A program made the translations under genes and the position numbers. The notes beneath the pieces were generated by a model. It was not told the DNA's origin, searched no databases, and saw only the letters and a list, made by a program, of their open reading frames with translations. A stretch of DNA of 54,476 bases from Scenedesmus sp. ARA3 (Eukaryota; Chlorophyta; Chlorophyceae; Sphaeropleales; Scenedesmaceae). Within the stretch, counting starts at the first letter, position 1. The number at the start of each line of letters is the position of its first letter. Below, piece by piece: positions 1 to 11,332 of this stretch. The stretch is taken from assembly GCA_004335835.1 (NCBI GenBank), contig RWJK01001584.1:1-54476 (forward strand), written 5' to 3'.

Positions 1-1555
1 CGGCGCCAAGTACTGGCTGGTGCTGAGCCTGGTGCTGTGTGCCACGCTGGCCTCGCTGCACTTTGACCCAGGCCTCATCACGTTCAATCCGGCCTTCGGT
101 TATATGGCGGCTGGCGTGACCATGACCGAGCGCGTGGAGTCCACGGTGTCTAAGGTGAGTCTCGGGGTAGGGTTCGGAGTGTGAGGTTCAGAGCAGGTAT
201 GACATGCTAAACCCCAAACCCTGCACATCGGGTCATCAGCTTTAACCCGGCCTTTGGGTACATGGCTGCCGGCGTGGCCATGACCGAGCGCGTGGAGTCC
301 ACGGTGTCCAAGCTGGGTCCTGGTGCAGGGTTTAGTGTGTAGGTAGGGTTTAGGGTTTGAGCAGGTGTGACAGGCGAACCCCTAAACCCTGCACACACGG
401 CTGCAAGCTGTTTGCTTGCACCAGCCTCCAGCATCACGCTGCATGCTGGTTGTGACTGGTTTGGGCCAGTGCAATTCTTCTTGTGCGCTCATGGTGCGAC
501 GCAGGTGGCGATGCAAGCCTTTGGCACTGTCTCGGGCGGTGCGCTGGGCTTCCTGGTCATGCCGCAGCCCACAACAACACCAGTCAGTGTGCTGCGTGCC
601 AGACAGCAATACTTCAACTTGATGACACTACTTGATTATTTGCCATCTTCCTGCTTGTGTGGTGGTGTACAGGTGGCACTGCAAGCCGCCGGGACCATAT
701 CAGGTGGTGATAGCCGCTGGGCTTTCTGTCATGCTGCACCCGCCACCGCCACACAGCCGCTTACCTTGGTGGCACAATTGAGAATCAATTTGATGCTGCT
801 GCTGGAGCAGTTGCAGCTTGTCCACGCTAGCCGCCACTGACCTTTGATTCATTGCGCATCTTGTGCGTTGCAGGTGGCACTGCAAGCTGCCGGCACTGTT
901 GCTGGTGGTGCTCTGGGCTTCCTGGTCATGCTGCACCCCACAACATCGCTAATCAGCGTGCTGCGTGCCAGACAGCATTACTTGATGATACTACTTAATC
1001 GGTTGTCATCTTCCTGCTTGTGTGGATTTGCGCAGGTGGCACTGCAAGCTGCCGGCACTGTTGCTGGTGGCACTGGGCTTCCTAGTCATGCTGCACCCCA
1101 TGACAGCCACACAGCCCATCATCCTGGCTGCTGTCATGGTTGCAGCAGCAGCAGTAGTGGGTCTGGCCAGCCCAACTTCTGCGCGCGTGGGCATCACGCT
1201 CACACTCATGACACTGTCGGCGCTGGTGCTGTGCCAGGTGCGCGGTGCGGGGTGTAGAGCCAGGAAATGGTGCGGCTAGCCAGCTCTAAGCGCCTCGTGC
1301 CTTGTTACTTTGTTGCGCGCATGGCTCTGGCGGGTCTGGCCAGCCCCACGTCTGCGCGTGTCGGCATCACACTCACACTCATGACGCTGTCGGCGCTGGT
1401 GCTGTGCCAGGTGCGGCTCCGGGCTAAGGGTTTGGGTTTAGTGTTTAGGGCCCAAATGCACATGGCGCTGTCATCACAGTCACACTCATGAAGCTGCCGG
1501 CCCTGGTGCTGCACCAAATGCATGTGGTGGGGGTGCTGGGTGGCGTGCTCACCTC

Positions 1556-1604
<49 letters not shown>

Positions 1605-1724
1605 GCTGCTGCAGTGCTGCTCAGCTCCCGGGCGTGTGGAGGTTGCTGTTGTACGTGCGGTGGGGGTGCTGGGTGGCGTGTCACCCCAGCTGCTGCTGCT
1701 GCTGCTGTGTTGCTGCTGCTGTGT

Positions 1725-1818
<94 letters not shown>

Positions 1819-2473
1819 TGCAGTGCTGCTCAGCTCCCGGCCGTGTGGAGGTCACCGTTGCGCGTGTGGTAGGGGTGCCGGGTGGCGTGCTCACCTCTGC
1901 TGCTGTGGCCAACTACATACTGCCTTGGTACACCATCGCCTTGCACTAGATATTCTTGCAAACACTTACATGCCCACCGCTGCGCTGCTGCTGCTGCTGC
2001 TGCTGCTGCCGCTGCTGCTTCTGCTGCTGCTGCTGTATATGCAGTGCTGCTCAGCTCCGGGGCGTGTGGAGGTAGCCGTTGCGCGTGTGGTGGGGGTGCT
2101 GGGTGGCGTGCTCACCTCTGCTGCTGTGGCCAACTACATACTGCCTTGGTACACCTCCGCCTGGGCGCTGGATGTGCTGGCTCACACATACATGCAAGCC
2201 ACTGCATTGCTGCACCAGATGATGGCCCGTACCTACAGAGATGGTGCAGATGCAGTGGCACAATATGAGGCTGCATGCATGCCTGCATTGAAGATCAGTC
2301 CCTGGCAGGCCGTGCAGCATGCAAGTGGCAGTGACAGCGGCCAGCAGCAGCAGCAGCAGCAGGAGTCAGCTGCAATTTGCATCACATACTCAGCAGCAGA
2401 GGTGGCGGCAGCAGCAGCAGTGGCAGATGCTTTGCAGGAGGCTGTGGCTGACTCCTTCCCCTTTTCTGGACTT

Positions 2474-2506
<33 letters not shown>

Positions 2507-3034
2507 GGCGGCGTGGATGTGTGCAGTGCTGCTGTGCTGCAGCAGCTGGTTGCGCGGCCACTGGTGGAGGTGCAGGTGTCGTTGATGAAGGACACAGTTG
2601 CGTGGAAGGGGGGCGTGCTGGTGACACCACCGGTGAGTTTTTGACTCAACGATAAATTGTGGCGGTACTTGATCATCAAAAGCAGGAAAGCAGGAACTAC
2701 AAACACTAAAACCAACGTACCAGCAGGTACCAGCAGGTATCACTTATGAACGGCACAGTGTTTTGGAAGCGCAGTTTGCTAGTGACACCACCTCTGGGTA
2801 TGCGCATGCTGATATCAACAGCATTATGGGGTAGCTGCACCATCTTCAGCGTCAGCAACCAGGGCACTGTTGATGCCTGGGTTGCGTGCATGGTCTGCTG
2901 TCACGAACTTGCTCTGCAGGCTTGCTGTGAGGTAACGGCTGTGCTGCATGGATGCTTGCGTGTGCTGCGACTGGAGGTATTGCTGCTGCTGCACTGACAG
3001 TGCTGCTGTTGCTGCAGTCACTGGGCCACTTCTA

Positions 3035-3079
<45 letters not shown>

Positions 3080-3597
3080 ACTGCAACCCGCAGGTGGTGC
3101 CTCAGCTGCTGGGCGTGCTGCTGTCCCTGCTTGACAGGCTTGCAGGCATGCAGCTGGCTATGGCGCCGCCACGCATTGCGGGGGGCTTCACAGGTATGGG
3201 TGGGTTGTTGTGAACAGCGCAGCTGCATGCAGACAGGGCAGCCGCAAAAGCGACGACAAAATTGAAGGGTTTGTACTACTACTGGCAGCCAGCGGCGCTG
3301 TCGAGGCCCAAGCTCAAACGCTATGTAGTTTCACATACTTGCTCAAATGGTCCTGAGCTTTTATAGGTGTCCCATGCCAACCCATTAAAAGGTTTCTAGC
3401 AAGGACATTCCGTTGGTGAGGGCCTCCACCAACTCTGCAAAACTGCAGGGTTTGTCTTACTACTGGCAGTACCAACAAAGCTGTCGTTTCACAAACGCTG
3501 GCACCAGCTACAGCACGCAAAAAACACAGCACGCACTCCACCTCCTACTGCGCTTGCCACATATATCCACCGCAATGGTGTTGATGCTATGGCTTGA
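1..3597 (+). CDS. FUSC/ALMT-like membrane transporter, 5'-truncated
   Basis: Partial gene entering from the left edge. Best exons: 1-154, 1036-1237, 2045-2632, 2920-2976, 3094-3193 and, less surely, 3449-3597 (stop 3595-3597). Exon 1 holds a hydrophobic helix and FGYMAAGVTMTERVESTVSK; exon 2 continues with AGTVAGG, LGFLVM and two more hydrophobic helices. This is the pattern of the six-helix module of the fusaric-acid-resistance/aromatic-acid-exporter and ALMT families. Exon 3 gives PGRVEVAVARVVGVLGG, LPWYTSAWALDVLA and then a polyQ/S/A-rich soluble domain, as in FUSC proteins with a cytosolic tail; exon 5 ends in PPRIAGGFTG. The likely role is anion or organic-acid efflux across a membrane, inferred from family only. 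Exon 2 is 202 nt where 204 would keep phase 0, so a 2-nt loss near 1066-1075 breaks the frame: either a sequence error or a decaying gene. The last exon is uncertain. Confidence 0.6.
237..312 (+). repeat. 3'-partial copy of transporter exon 1
   Basis: Repeats the last 25 codons of the exon ending at 154, including FNPAFGYMAAGV and MTERVESTVSK, with mostly third-position changes. The donor is lost (AAG is followed by CTGGG), so it is probably a decayed intronic copy. It lies downstream of the intact exon. Confidence 0.85.
505..955 (+). repeat. Three 5'-partial copies of transporter exon 2
   Basis: Copies begin at 505, 673 and 874, each right after a CAG acceptor, and repeat the start of the exon at 1036 (VALQAAGTVAGGALGFLVM and variants). 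The third is in frame. The second carries an indel that shifts the frame. All lie upstream of the full exon. Confidence 0.85.
1321..1515 (+). repeat. Two 3'-partial copies of transporter exon 2
   Basis: 1321-1410 repeats the last 30 codons (GLASPTSARVGITLTLMTL, ending LCQ) with a GTGCGG donor. 1460-1515 is a more degraded second copy. Both lie downstream of the full exon 1036-1237. Confidence 0.8.
1559..1614 (+). repeat. (CTG)n tract before a duplicated acceptor
   Basis: A CTG run with few interruptions, ending in the CAG acceptor of the first 5'-partial copy of exon 3. It sits where a polypyrimidine tract would be expected. Confidence 0.9.
1617..1975 (+). repeat. Two 5'-partial copies of transporter exon 3
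   Basis: Copies start just after acceptors near 1617 and 1823 and repeat CCSAPGR.VEV and GVLGGVLTSAAVANY from the exon at 2045. The second extends to LPWYT and then meets a stop. Each is preceded by its own CTG run. Confidence 0.85.
1729..1816 (+). repeat. (CTG)29 microsatellite
   Basis: About 29 uninterrupted CTG units, the longest CTG run in the window. It lies directly before a duplicated acceptor in the transporter intron. Length is expected to vary between isolates. Confidence 0.95.
2722..2800 (+). repeat. 3'-partial copy of transporter exon 3
   Basis: Repeats the last codons of the exon ending at 2632: SLMKDTVAWKGGVLVTPP becomes LMNGTVFWKRSLLVTPP. It lies downstream of the intact exon. 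Confidence 0.75.
3264..3350 (+). repeat. 5'-partial copy of putative last transporter exon
   Basis: GFVLLLAASGAVEAQAQ here matches GFVLLLAVPTKLS in the exon at 3449. It lies upstream of that exon and after an AG, fitting the same polarity. Confidence 0.55.
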
Positions 3598-3643
3598 TGG
3601 GTAACATGATGATGATGATATCCACCGCAATCGAGCAACAACC

Positions 3644-3822
3644 TTACGCCCCCACCCTGTCCAGGCCAGGCATCCTGCCGCCCGCCACAGCACTGCCGGC
3701 AGCGCTGGGCGCCGTCCACTTTGCTGTGACTGTCTTGGGCTGTGTGAAGAACTGCACGCCTGCCCTGCCATACATGTGCAGGTCGCCCACAAAGCTGCCA
3801 CGGTGCAACAAGCCACCAGCTG
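3644..3822 (-). repeat. 3'-partial copy of the ALDH6 terminal exon with its stop
   Basis: Starts inside the exon ([14 protein letters not shown]) and runs to its own TAA at 3644, repeating the last ~58 codons of the terminal exon 3899-4123 with identical protein sequence. It lies in the 3' flank, so it is either 3'-UTR or an alternative terminal segment. Confidence 0.9.
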
Positions 3823-3898
3823 CAGCACACTGAGTCAAGCACACTTTGCCTGCTGCTCCTTTGTTAAGTAACATATATGTAACACACTTGCAACAACC

Positions 3899-5115
3899 TT
3901 ATGCGCCCACCCTGTCCAAGCCAGGCATCCGCCCTCCTGCAACTGCACTGCCTGCAGCGCTGGGCGCCGTCCACTTTGCTGTGACTGTCTTGGGCTGTGT
4001 AAAGAACTGCACTCCTGCCCTGCCATACATGTGCAGGTCGCCAACAAAGCTGCCTCGCCAGCCGGTGAAGCTGAACATTGGAAGCGGCACGGGGATGGGC
4101 ACGTTGATGCCCACCATGCCAACCTGCAGCAGAATGATTGAGCAGATATGACGAATTTGATAACAGTCACGGGTTCGGTCTTCCGCGGCAGAATTTAAAG
4201 CCTTTTGGGTTACTTTGGCTAAGATGGTTGGCATGCAGCGCCAGCCTGTGAAGCTGAACATGGGCAGCGGCACAGGAATGGGCACGTTGATACCAACCAT
4301 GCCCAGCTGCAGCAGAACAGTTGCAACCGATAAACATATATTCATTGTCTGAGAAATGTGTCCAGCCTGGTCAGCATGCAGAGCTACAACGACAGCAGGT
4401 GAGCATGGCAAAGAAACCTAAGAATCACGCCCCACAATCCTTGTGCAGCGCTCTTGCCTCAACTGCATGTCGTGCTGGAACTTGAGTGCTGCTGAGCCGC
4501 TGTCGGTGAAAATGACTATGCCATGCTAGCCGTGCGAAAAAAAAACCCTTAATCACTGCAGACGTTTTGCAGCACTCTTGCCTCACCTGTACGTCGTGCT
4601 GGAACTTGCGTGCTGCTGAGCCGCTGTCGGTGAAGATGGCTGTGCCGTTGCCCCAGGGGTTGGCATTCACCAGCGCAATCGCCTCATCGAGGGTGTCCAC
4701 CTGCAGCCACAACCAATAGACGTGGCGTTTGAACACCACGGCACAGCAAGCATGCAGCAAGGTGGAGTAACAAGCAAATATTGATACAACCTTGTCTGCA
4801 TCCATACAAGCATGCTGTCATGCAGCACTCCATGTGTGCCTTGCAACCCATCTGCATACAATAGCTGCTGCTGCGGTGGATTACTCATGCAACAACACAG
4901 TGTCAACAATGAACGTAACATACCAACACCATGTGAGTTCACCCACCTCCAAGCAGCTCAGCACGGGCCCAAAGATCTCCTGCTTGTAGCAGTCCATGTG
5001 TGGCTTGACTCCGGCCAGCAGCGTAGGTCCCACGAAGTTGCCCTTCTCATAACCAGGCACCATCACACCACGCCCGTCTAGCAGGCACTGCGCGCCCTGT
5101 TATAGTACCAGAGGT

Positions 5116-5156
<41 letters not shown>

Positions 5157-5632
5157 CAAGCAGGCAGGGTCACTATGAAAGTGTGGTAAGAATGCAAGCA
5201 ACGTTGAGGTGTCACCAGCAGTACTGCCCAAAAGTGCCGCACCCTAGAATTCAGAGGTACACTTTAAATTAGGACCGCCCCCGCAGCTGCACGCACCTGG
5301 TCGATGCCTGCCTGGATGAGCGCCTCTGCGCGCTGCTTGGCCTCTGGCGTGATCATGGGGCCCACGTCAGCGTCTGGCTCCATGCCGCCGTTGACCTGCA
5401 ATACACGCAGGGTGGCAGTGACGTCGAGGTCACGGTTGTGGTGATTGGCAGAGAATTTGATCATGGGTCACGCGTCAACAACAGGCTCCATGCCCCCATT
5501 GGCCTAGGCCTGCAGCAGAAGAACCAGCAGCAACAGGGCACGCTGCAACATAATGTAGTTTTCAAAGCAGACAGCAGCTCATAGCAGTCATGGGGCCCAC
5601 GTCAGCATCAGGCTCCATGCCGCCGTTGACCT

Positions 5633-5673
<41 letters not shown>

Positions 5674-8600
5674 GCACACACAACCCTGAATCGAAAAGAC
5701 AGACAGCATGTCTATGATTAATATGGGGCCCACAGCCGCCTTTGACCTGCAGCAAGATAAACAAAAAGGGGAGAAGGGAAGTCTCTGGTTGCATGTGACC
5801 TCTGGCGTGATCATGGGGCCCACGTCAGCATCGGGCTCCATGCCGCCGTTGACCTGCAGCAAGAAGATTTCAATCAATTTGCACAGTTTGTTTGCATACC
5901 GGGAGAGGACACAAGGCAGAGCAGATAATCACGCGGCCCACGTCAGCGTCAGGACCCCACGGCCTGCGGAACATGTGCATGCATCCATACTCCACCTTGA
6001 GAGTGTTTGCGGCCTCCAGCATAGGCTCCCGCCATCGCTCAAAGCCGCCCACAAACACAACAGCAGAGATGGCCATCCAGATTGCACAATGGCAAACACA
6101 GCAATACCAAACAGTCATGCAAACACCTGCATTCATGCATGCATGCATGCATCTCGCCCAGCCCACCTGAGCCTTTGCAGCAGCCAGCATAGGCTCCGTC
6201 CAGCACACGACGCCACAAACAAACATCACGGCAGGCATGGCCATGTAGAACGCATAAGGCAATTGCAGCAAGACCAAAAAAGCCATGCATTCCAGCCCAT
6301 CTTGACATCTTTGCAGCCTCCAGCATGCGCTCCTTCCAGCGCTCAAAGCCGCCCACAAACACAACAGCAGCAAGACCCAAAGGCACGCAAAACAAATGCA
6401 TGAATGCATTTCAAGCCCACCTTCAAAGTCTTTGCAGCCTCCAGCATCGGCTCCCTCCAGCGCTCAAAGCCGCCCACAAACACGACAGCGGAGATGGCCA
6501 TGCAGCGCTGCCCCGCAGCACCAAAGCCAGCGCCAGTCAGCCAAAACAAGACCTTCATGTATGCAGACCAGACCAGCTGAGCCTGATTGGGGAGCCAATG
6601 ACAGGCTCATTAGGCAAGAAGGGAACGTTGAATCAGAACAGAAAGGACCATCAGCATGCCTGCCCCAGCCCACCTTGAGTGTTTTTGCGGCTTCCAGCAT
6701 TGGCTCCCGCCAACGCTCAAAGCCGCCCACAAACACCACGGCAGAGATGGCCATGCAGCGCTGCCCCGCAGCACCAAAGCCAGCGCCAGTTAGCGCCTTG
6801 ACTGTGGAGTCGACGTCTGCGTCTGGCAGTACGACTGCATGGTTCTTGGCTCCAAGGTTGCACTGCATCAACAAACAACAACAAGTGGCGACAGCAGCAG
6901 GGCCACTCAGTGCCTTGACTGTAGGGTTTACGTCTGCATCTGGCAGCACCACTGCGTGGTTCTTGGCACCAAGGTTGCACTGCATGAACAAACAAACAAC
7001 AAGCAGGGACAGCAGCAGCGCCAGTCAGCGCCTTGACTGCGGAATCTACGTCTGCATCAGGCACCACTGCGTAGTTCTTGGCACCAAGGTTACACTGCGC
7101 AGCAACACGAGAAGCAGGAAAACTGCAGTGGCGCACGTGGTTGAATGATGACAGTGGAGTTGATGTGTACACCCCGCAGCAAATCCTGCACGCACTTCCC
7201 GATTGCTCCTGCTTCATTCTGCAGTAACACTCACACCACATGGCTTTTGCGTAAGCTCAAAACCTGAACCCCTGCCACTAACACACGCCCGCACCTGCAC
7301 GGGCTTGCCGTTGGCTGCTGCGCGGCCGTAGATGTAGCGCCCCGCTGCATCACCACCCACGAAGCTGACTACAGCGATGTCGCCGTGGTCCAGTACCAAG
7401 TCCAGCACACACAAAGCGTCAAAACAAGTGTGCAGCACGCCACGAGAGACACGGCCAAAGCTGCACACACTTGCCGTCTGCTGCTGGTTCACCCTGCAAT
7501 CATTCCTGCAGCATAAGCTGAAATCCCAAATACGCGCTCGCACCTGCACGCGCTTGCCGTTTGCTGCTGCGCGGCCGTAGATGTAGCGCCCCGCTGCGTC
7601 ACCACCCACAAAACTGACGGCAGCAATGTCGGGGTGGTCCAGGATGTGGTTCACCACATCATGCGTGCCGTGCACAATGTTGAGCACTCCCCTGCAAGCG
7701 ATATAAACAAAGAACCGAGCATTACATGTGAACCAAAAAATGAAATAGGATTGTGCGGTGGGTCAGCAGTACATTGAGCCTTCCTGCGTGATGATCAATG
7801 AACCGCTTGCGCTTTCTCTGCACACAGAAGCGCTGCATTGACACGCCACAGTTTGGAATAGTGAAGGTCCATGCTGCACCGTTCAGCTCGATGGCATTTC
7901 ATCCAATCAAGAGCAGTAACAATCAAGGCCCCAAACCGCACTCAGCCCAATGACAATCATTGCTGCAGTCACCCTGCTCACTTTGGCAGTCCCGCCTGCA
8001 GCGCCAGCTCAGCCAGCATGATGCTGGCCCCTGGATCCTTCTCTGAAGGCTTCAGCACAAAGGTGTTGCCTGCTGTGATGGCCATGGGGTACATCCACAG
8101 CGGCACCATGGCAGGGAAATTGAAGGGGCAGATGCCAGCACACACCTGCAGTTCCAGCCCAAAAATGACACGAGGTTATGTTACCTTATGTTACATAGTT
8201 GCCTGCTGTGATGGCCATGCGGTACATCCACAGCGGCACCATGGCCGGAAAGTTGAAGGGGCAGATGCCGGCACACGCCTGTGGTTACATGATGAAAGTA
8301 ACATGTAATGACGTTACTTATGGTATGTGGCAAAAGGCAGAATGCCAAGAGATGGCCATGGGGTGCATCCACAGCGGCACCATGGCCGTAAGTTGAAGAG
8401 ACAGATGCCAGCACACACCTGCAGGAGGTAACATGTTACGTCCCGTTGGATGTCACGCACTGCACCCATAACTCACCCCCAGCGACCGGCGCGCCGAGTA
8501 GCAGTCAATGCTGGCAGCCAGGTTCTCCGGCCTGCTGCTGCAGGGCATATCCCTGCTGACACCAGCAACAACTTGCATGGCGTGCAGCCTGCGGCGCTGC

Positions 8601-8915
8601 TGCTGCCGCTGCTGCCACTGTTGCTGCACGGTTGCCATCAACCGCAGCAACTCTACAACTCGTTGTGCAAGCCAGACAAACACAAACACAACTCAACCCC
8701 AGCGGCTGGCGCAGGCTGTAGCAGTCGATGCCTGCAGCCACGCGCTGCAGCTACTGCTGATGTGCACACAGCTAGTCTGGCAGCTGACTCCTAACTCAAC
8801 TCACCCCCAGCGGCTGGCGCAGGCTGTAGCAGTCAATGCCTGCAGCCACGTTCTCCAGCGTCTCCCCCATCAGCATTGGCGCAATACCACACGCAGCCTC
8901 CACCACCTCTGAGGC

Positions 8916-8950
<35 letters not shown>

Positions 8951-9507
8951 TGAGCAGCCAAAGGATGTGAGCCTATTCTTGTTGCGTCAATCACATGGGC
9001 TGAGCTTTGCCGCTCCTGGAAAGGTTGGCATGCACTGCTGCAGTGCACATGCGAGCAATGCAGTACGACTGCTTGTGACGCCTGGCTGCCATCAATGCTG
9101 CTTCAATGCTGCTTCAATGCTGCTTCAAGCAAGTTCTTGTACTTGACAATATGTGGCGATTTAAGTTGAGCTGCTTCACCTACCTAGGCCTCTAAACACG
9201 TCACCCTTTGCGTCTTGGAAGGTCTTGCCCTGCTCAGTGGTCACACTTTTGGCCAGCTCGTCCTGCAGGGGGTGACAGAAGTGAGCAGGTAGTTAACAGC
9301 AGCGACATAGCAGCGCTAAGCCCTGAACATTATTCATAAGGGCGCTGCATCCCTAGCAGGAGGCATCGTCTGATCAGCAGTTGGATGCTGGCACAAGTTG
9401 ATCAGCTCACCGCTCCTATCACTACTGACGAGCGACGCAAACGCGACACTGCATGGCTACCGCTTGCAGGAACTGTCGGCTGCTGCCCACATGTTCTATT
9501 GCCGTGC

Positions 9508-9543
<36 letters not shown>

Positions 9544-10356
9544 ACCCAGTGCTGGCGTATGAGCTCCTGGAACTTGAGCATGACGCGCTGCCTGGTTGGC
9601 ACGGCTGTGGCACGCCAGGCTGGGAAGGCGTCCTTTGCTGCCTGCACTGCTGCGCTGAACTCTGCTGCTGTCGTCAGCGGCAGGCGGGAGACCACCTGCT
9701 GCGTTGCCTGCAGGAGACGCATGGCAGAGGACATGTCAGACTCTCCAGTTAGAGGAGGCAGAGAGTCAAGCATGCCGCCAGCTAAGGAAGCTGGAGCCAA
9801 TCAGTATGTGATATTTGCATGCAGTTTGTCAGGTTGCGATCAGTAGTGAGCATGCTGCAATTGAACATGGTTGTCAGGGCTGGCTTCGATCACATGGGAA
9901 GGCAGCTGCATGCCACCTTGCTAGGGCTTGAAAAAGTGAGAGGTCACCCAGATGGCAAACATCGCATGGATGCCGTGGCATAGCAGTTGCAATATGAACG
10001 AGTTATTTCAGCGAATGCAGCACCCGCAGGCCAGGAAGGCTGTTGATGCTGCAGGGAGAAGGAAAACATGCTGCTGTTGCAGCAGTGTGAGTCCACCCAC
10101 CGGGTTTGTGACGTTGATCCATTTGTCAGTGCTGCTGTCCTTGAAGTCTCCATTGATTAACAGCTTCACTTTCGGCTGCGAGCGGAACGAAGAAGCCCCG
10201 TCAGCACCGCGATTATGAACTAGTACGTGTTAGCAGTTCCGGGTACGAGACCATGCTCACCGCATCTGCACTGGCTGCTGCTGCAGAAGAGTAAAAGCTC
10301 CTGATCTGCAGCAGACGGGCGTATGCCAGAGCAAGGCCCTGCTGGGAGCGCTGCAT
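3899..10356 (-). CDS. ALDH6: Methylmalonate-semialdehyde dehydrogenase, mitochondrial
   Basis: CoA-acylating, NAD-dependent oxidation of (methyl)malonate semialdehyde in valine and pyrimidine catabolism; mitochondrial matrix. Exons in transcript order: 10356-10261, 10175-10101, 9707-9546, 9262-9184, 8908-8805, 8145-7982, 7691-7544, 6862-6674, 5395-5297, 5096-4947, 4700-4587, 4123-3899. All phases close to give 534 aa, the usual family length. The start gives an Arg-rich amphipathic presequence ([17 protein letters not shown], then RSFYSS, a typical cleavage context). [20 protein letters not shown] follows, then [13 protein letters not shown], the family-specific NLGAKN (Asn in place of the ALDH general-base Glu), catalytic Cys about 312 in [11 protein letters not shown], and [10 protein letters not shown] longer ORF over exon 1 in another frame does not join exon 2 in phase. 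Ten of the twelve exons have junction copies nearby. Convergent with the transporter. Confidence 0.95.
4233..4306 (-). repeat. 5'-partial copy of the ALDH6 terminal exon
   Basis: After a CTGCAG acceptor it encodes [19 protein letters not shown] and TGWR, then diverges from the true exon 4123-3899. It lies upstream of that exon in transcript direction. Confidence 0.85.
4448..4528 (-). repeat. 3'-partial copy of ALDH6 exon 11
   Basis: Repeats the end of exon 4700-4587 ([13 protein letters not shown] region) with substitutions. The donor has become CAGTTGAGG and is probably inactive. Downstream position. Confidence 0.8.
5468..5962 (-). repeat. At least four 5'-partial copies of ALDH6 exon 9
   Basis: Copies start after acceptors at 5853, 5746 and 5630, with weaker ones near 5962 and 5505. 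Each repeats [16 protein letters not shown], or part of it, from exon 5395-5297. A CAG run at about 5631-5672 (CTG in sense) precedes one acceptor. Confidence 0.85.
5996..6480 (-). repeat. Four 3'-partial copies of ALDH6 exon 8
   Basis: Copies near 6480-6415, 6365-6300, 6220-6166 and 6052-5996 repeat [20 protein letters not shown] with increasing change. They lie after the intact exon 6862-6674 and before the exon 9 copies. Confidence 0.85.
6905..7094 (-). repeat. Two 5'-partial copies of ALDH6 exon 8
   Basis: Copies start at 7094 and 6979 after CAG acceptors and encode [20 protein letters not shown] and [17 protein letters not shown]. Neither reaches the catalytic Cys. Upstream of the intact exon. 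Confidence 0.85.
7295..7400 (-). repeat. 3'-partial copy of ALDH6 exon 7
   Basis: Repeats [20 protein letters not shown] and GKPVQ with a GTGCGG donor; in frame and nearly unchanged. Lies downstream of exon 7691-7544. Confidence 0.85.
8200..8419 (-). repeat. Two 5'-partial copies of ALDH6 exon 6
   Basis: 8278-8200 and 8419-8351 repeat the start of exon 8145-7982 ([19 protein letters not shown] and variants). Both lie upstream of the intact exon in transcript direction. Confidence 0.85.
8477..8745 (-). repeat. Two 3'-partial copies of ALDH6 exon 5
   Basis: 8745-8697 and 8530-8477 repeat [14 protein letters not shown] from exon 8908-8805. The second keeps a GTGAGT donor ([13 protein letters not shown]). 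In the first the donor is GGTTGAGT. Confidence 0.85.
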
Positions 10357-10914
10357 ACTGTTTGCAACGCTCTTGAACTGAAGCTTTTACAACCGTTGTT
10401 CGTGATGAACTGGTTGATCAAAGCACATACATTACTCAACTTCCCGAGCCGAGGCATTAACGCCATTGTGAAAGGCTGAGGTGGACACATTAGGTTGTTT
10501 AGGGTATGTCACTTCGTCATTAAGCATGCTGCCATTCACAAGGAACAAGAATCAGGCGCTTGACGATATGAATGCGGTATTTGCGTCCAGGCCTGACCCT
10601 GGCCGTTCTCGCTTGTTCACAGATTGACCGTGCCTGTGCGTCCTGAGCGTAAGCGTTTAGAGAGTTGGTGTGTCCGCCTTGATGCATAACTTATATGACG
10701 AGCATCGCGTGATTGCATACCGATTCGCTGGCAGGGCCGCTGCTGCTGTTCTGTGGATCCAACCGCTGTACTAGAGCTGGAGTCAGCTGCCTTCCTCTGC
10801 TGCTTGCTTGCTTGCCTTTGAGCTGGAATCTGAAAGGAGCAGGAGCTGGAGTCAAGTACGTACTGCCCATCTAGCTAGCCAGAACATCAGACAGGCTGCA
10901 ACCAGCAGCGCACC
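10357..10914. promoter_or_regulatory. Divergent intergenic region (ALDH6 / Gln-rich gene)
   Basis: About 560 bp between two divergent start codons, so it should contain both promoters and 5' leaders. I see no TATA box or other site I can name with confidence. Confidence 0.45.
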
Positions 10915-11300
10915 ATGCGTGATGCTGCGCAGCAGCAGCGTCACAGGGGCCAGGGCCGCAGGGGCAACTCTGCTGCCCATGGGGCACAGCCACTGCCCAC
11001 TGGCCAATACCAGGTGCAAAATCCGGCTCAGGGTGGGCAGATGGGGTTTGGTCCTGCAGGCATTCTGCCCATGCAGCAGCAGCAGCTGCTGCAAGCACCT
11101 GCAGACCTGCGATTTTGGCAGGAGCTGCAACAGCAGCAACTCAGCAGCCAACTGCCGCCTGGTGTACAACAGCTGCTGCAACAGCATGCTCAGGTAGCAG
11201 CACAACAGCAGCAACAGCAACCCAGGCGGATGCACCGAAAGCAGCAGGAGCAAGGCTCAAATCAGTCACCTCTGCAGCACCATCACAACCAGCAGCAGCC

Positions 11301-11332
<32 letters not shown>

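Noticed and set aside
1445..2644. Long open frames on both strands through CTG/CAG runs (poly-Cys, poly-Leu, poly-Gln)
   Set aside because: Trinucleotide repeats are open in all frames. The frames do not match the phased exon model of the transporter.
5396..7094. Tandem array of ALDH6 pseudogenes
   Set aside because: Copies are only exon ends, interleaved within one intact gene in exon order, not whole genes.
10257..10490. 77-aa minus ORF overlapping ALDH6 exon 1, also looking like a presequence
   Set aside because: Its frame meets exon 2 out of phase and hits a stop. The frame starting at 10356 joins exactly.
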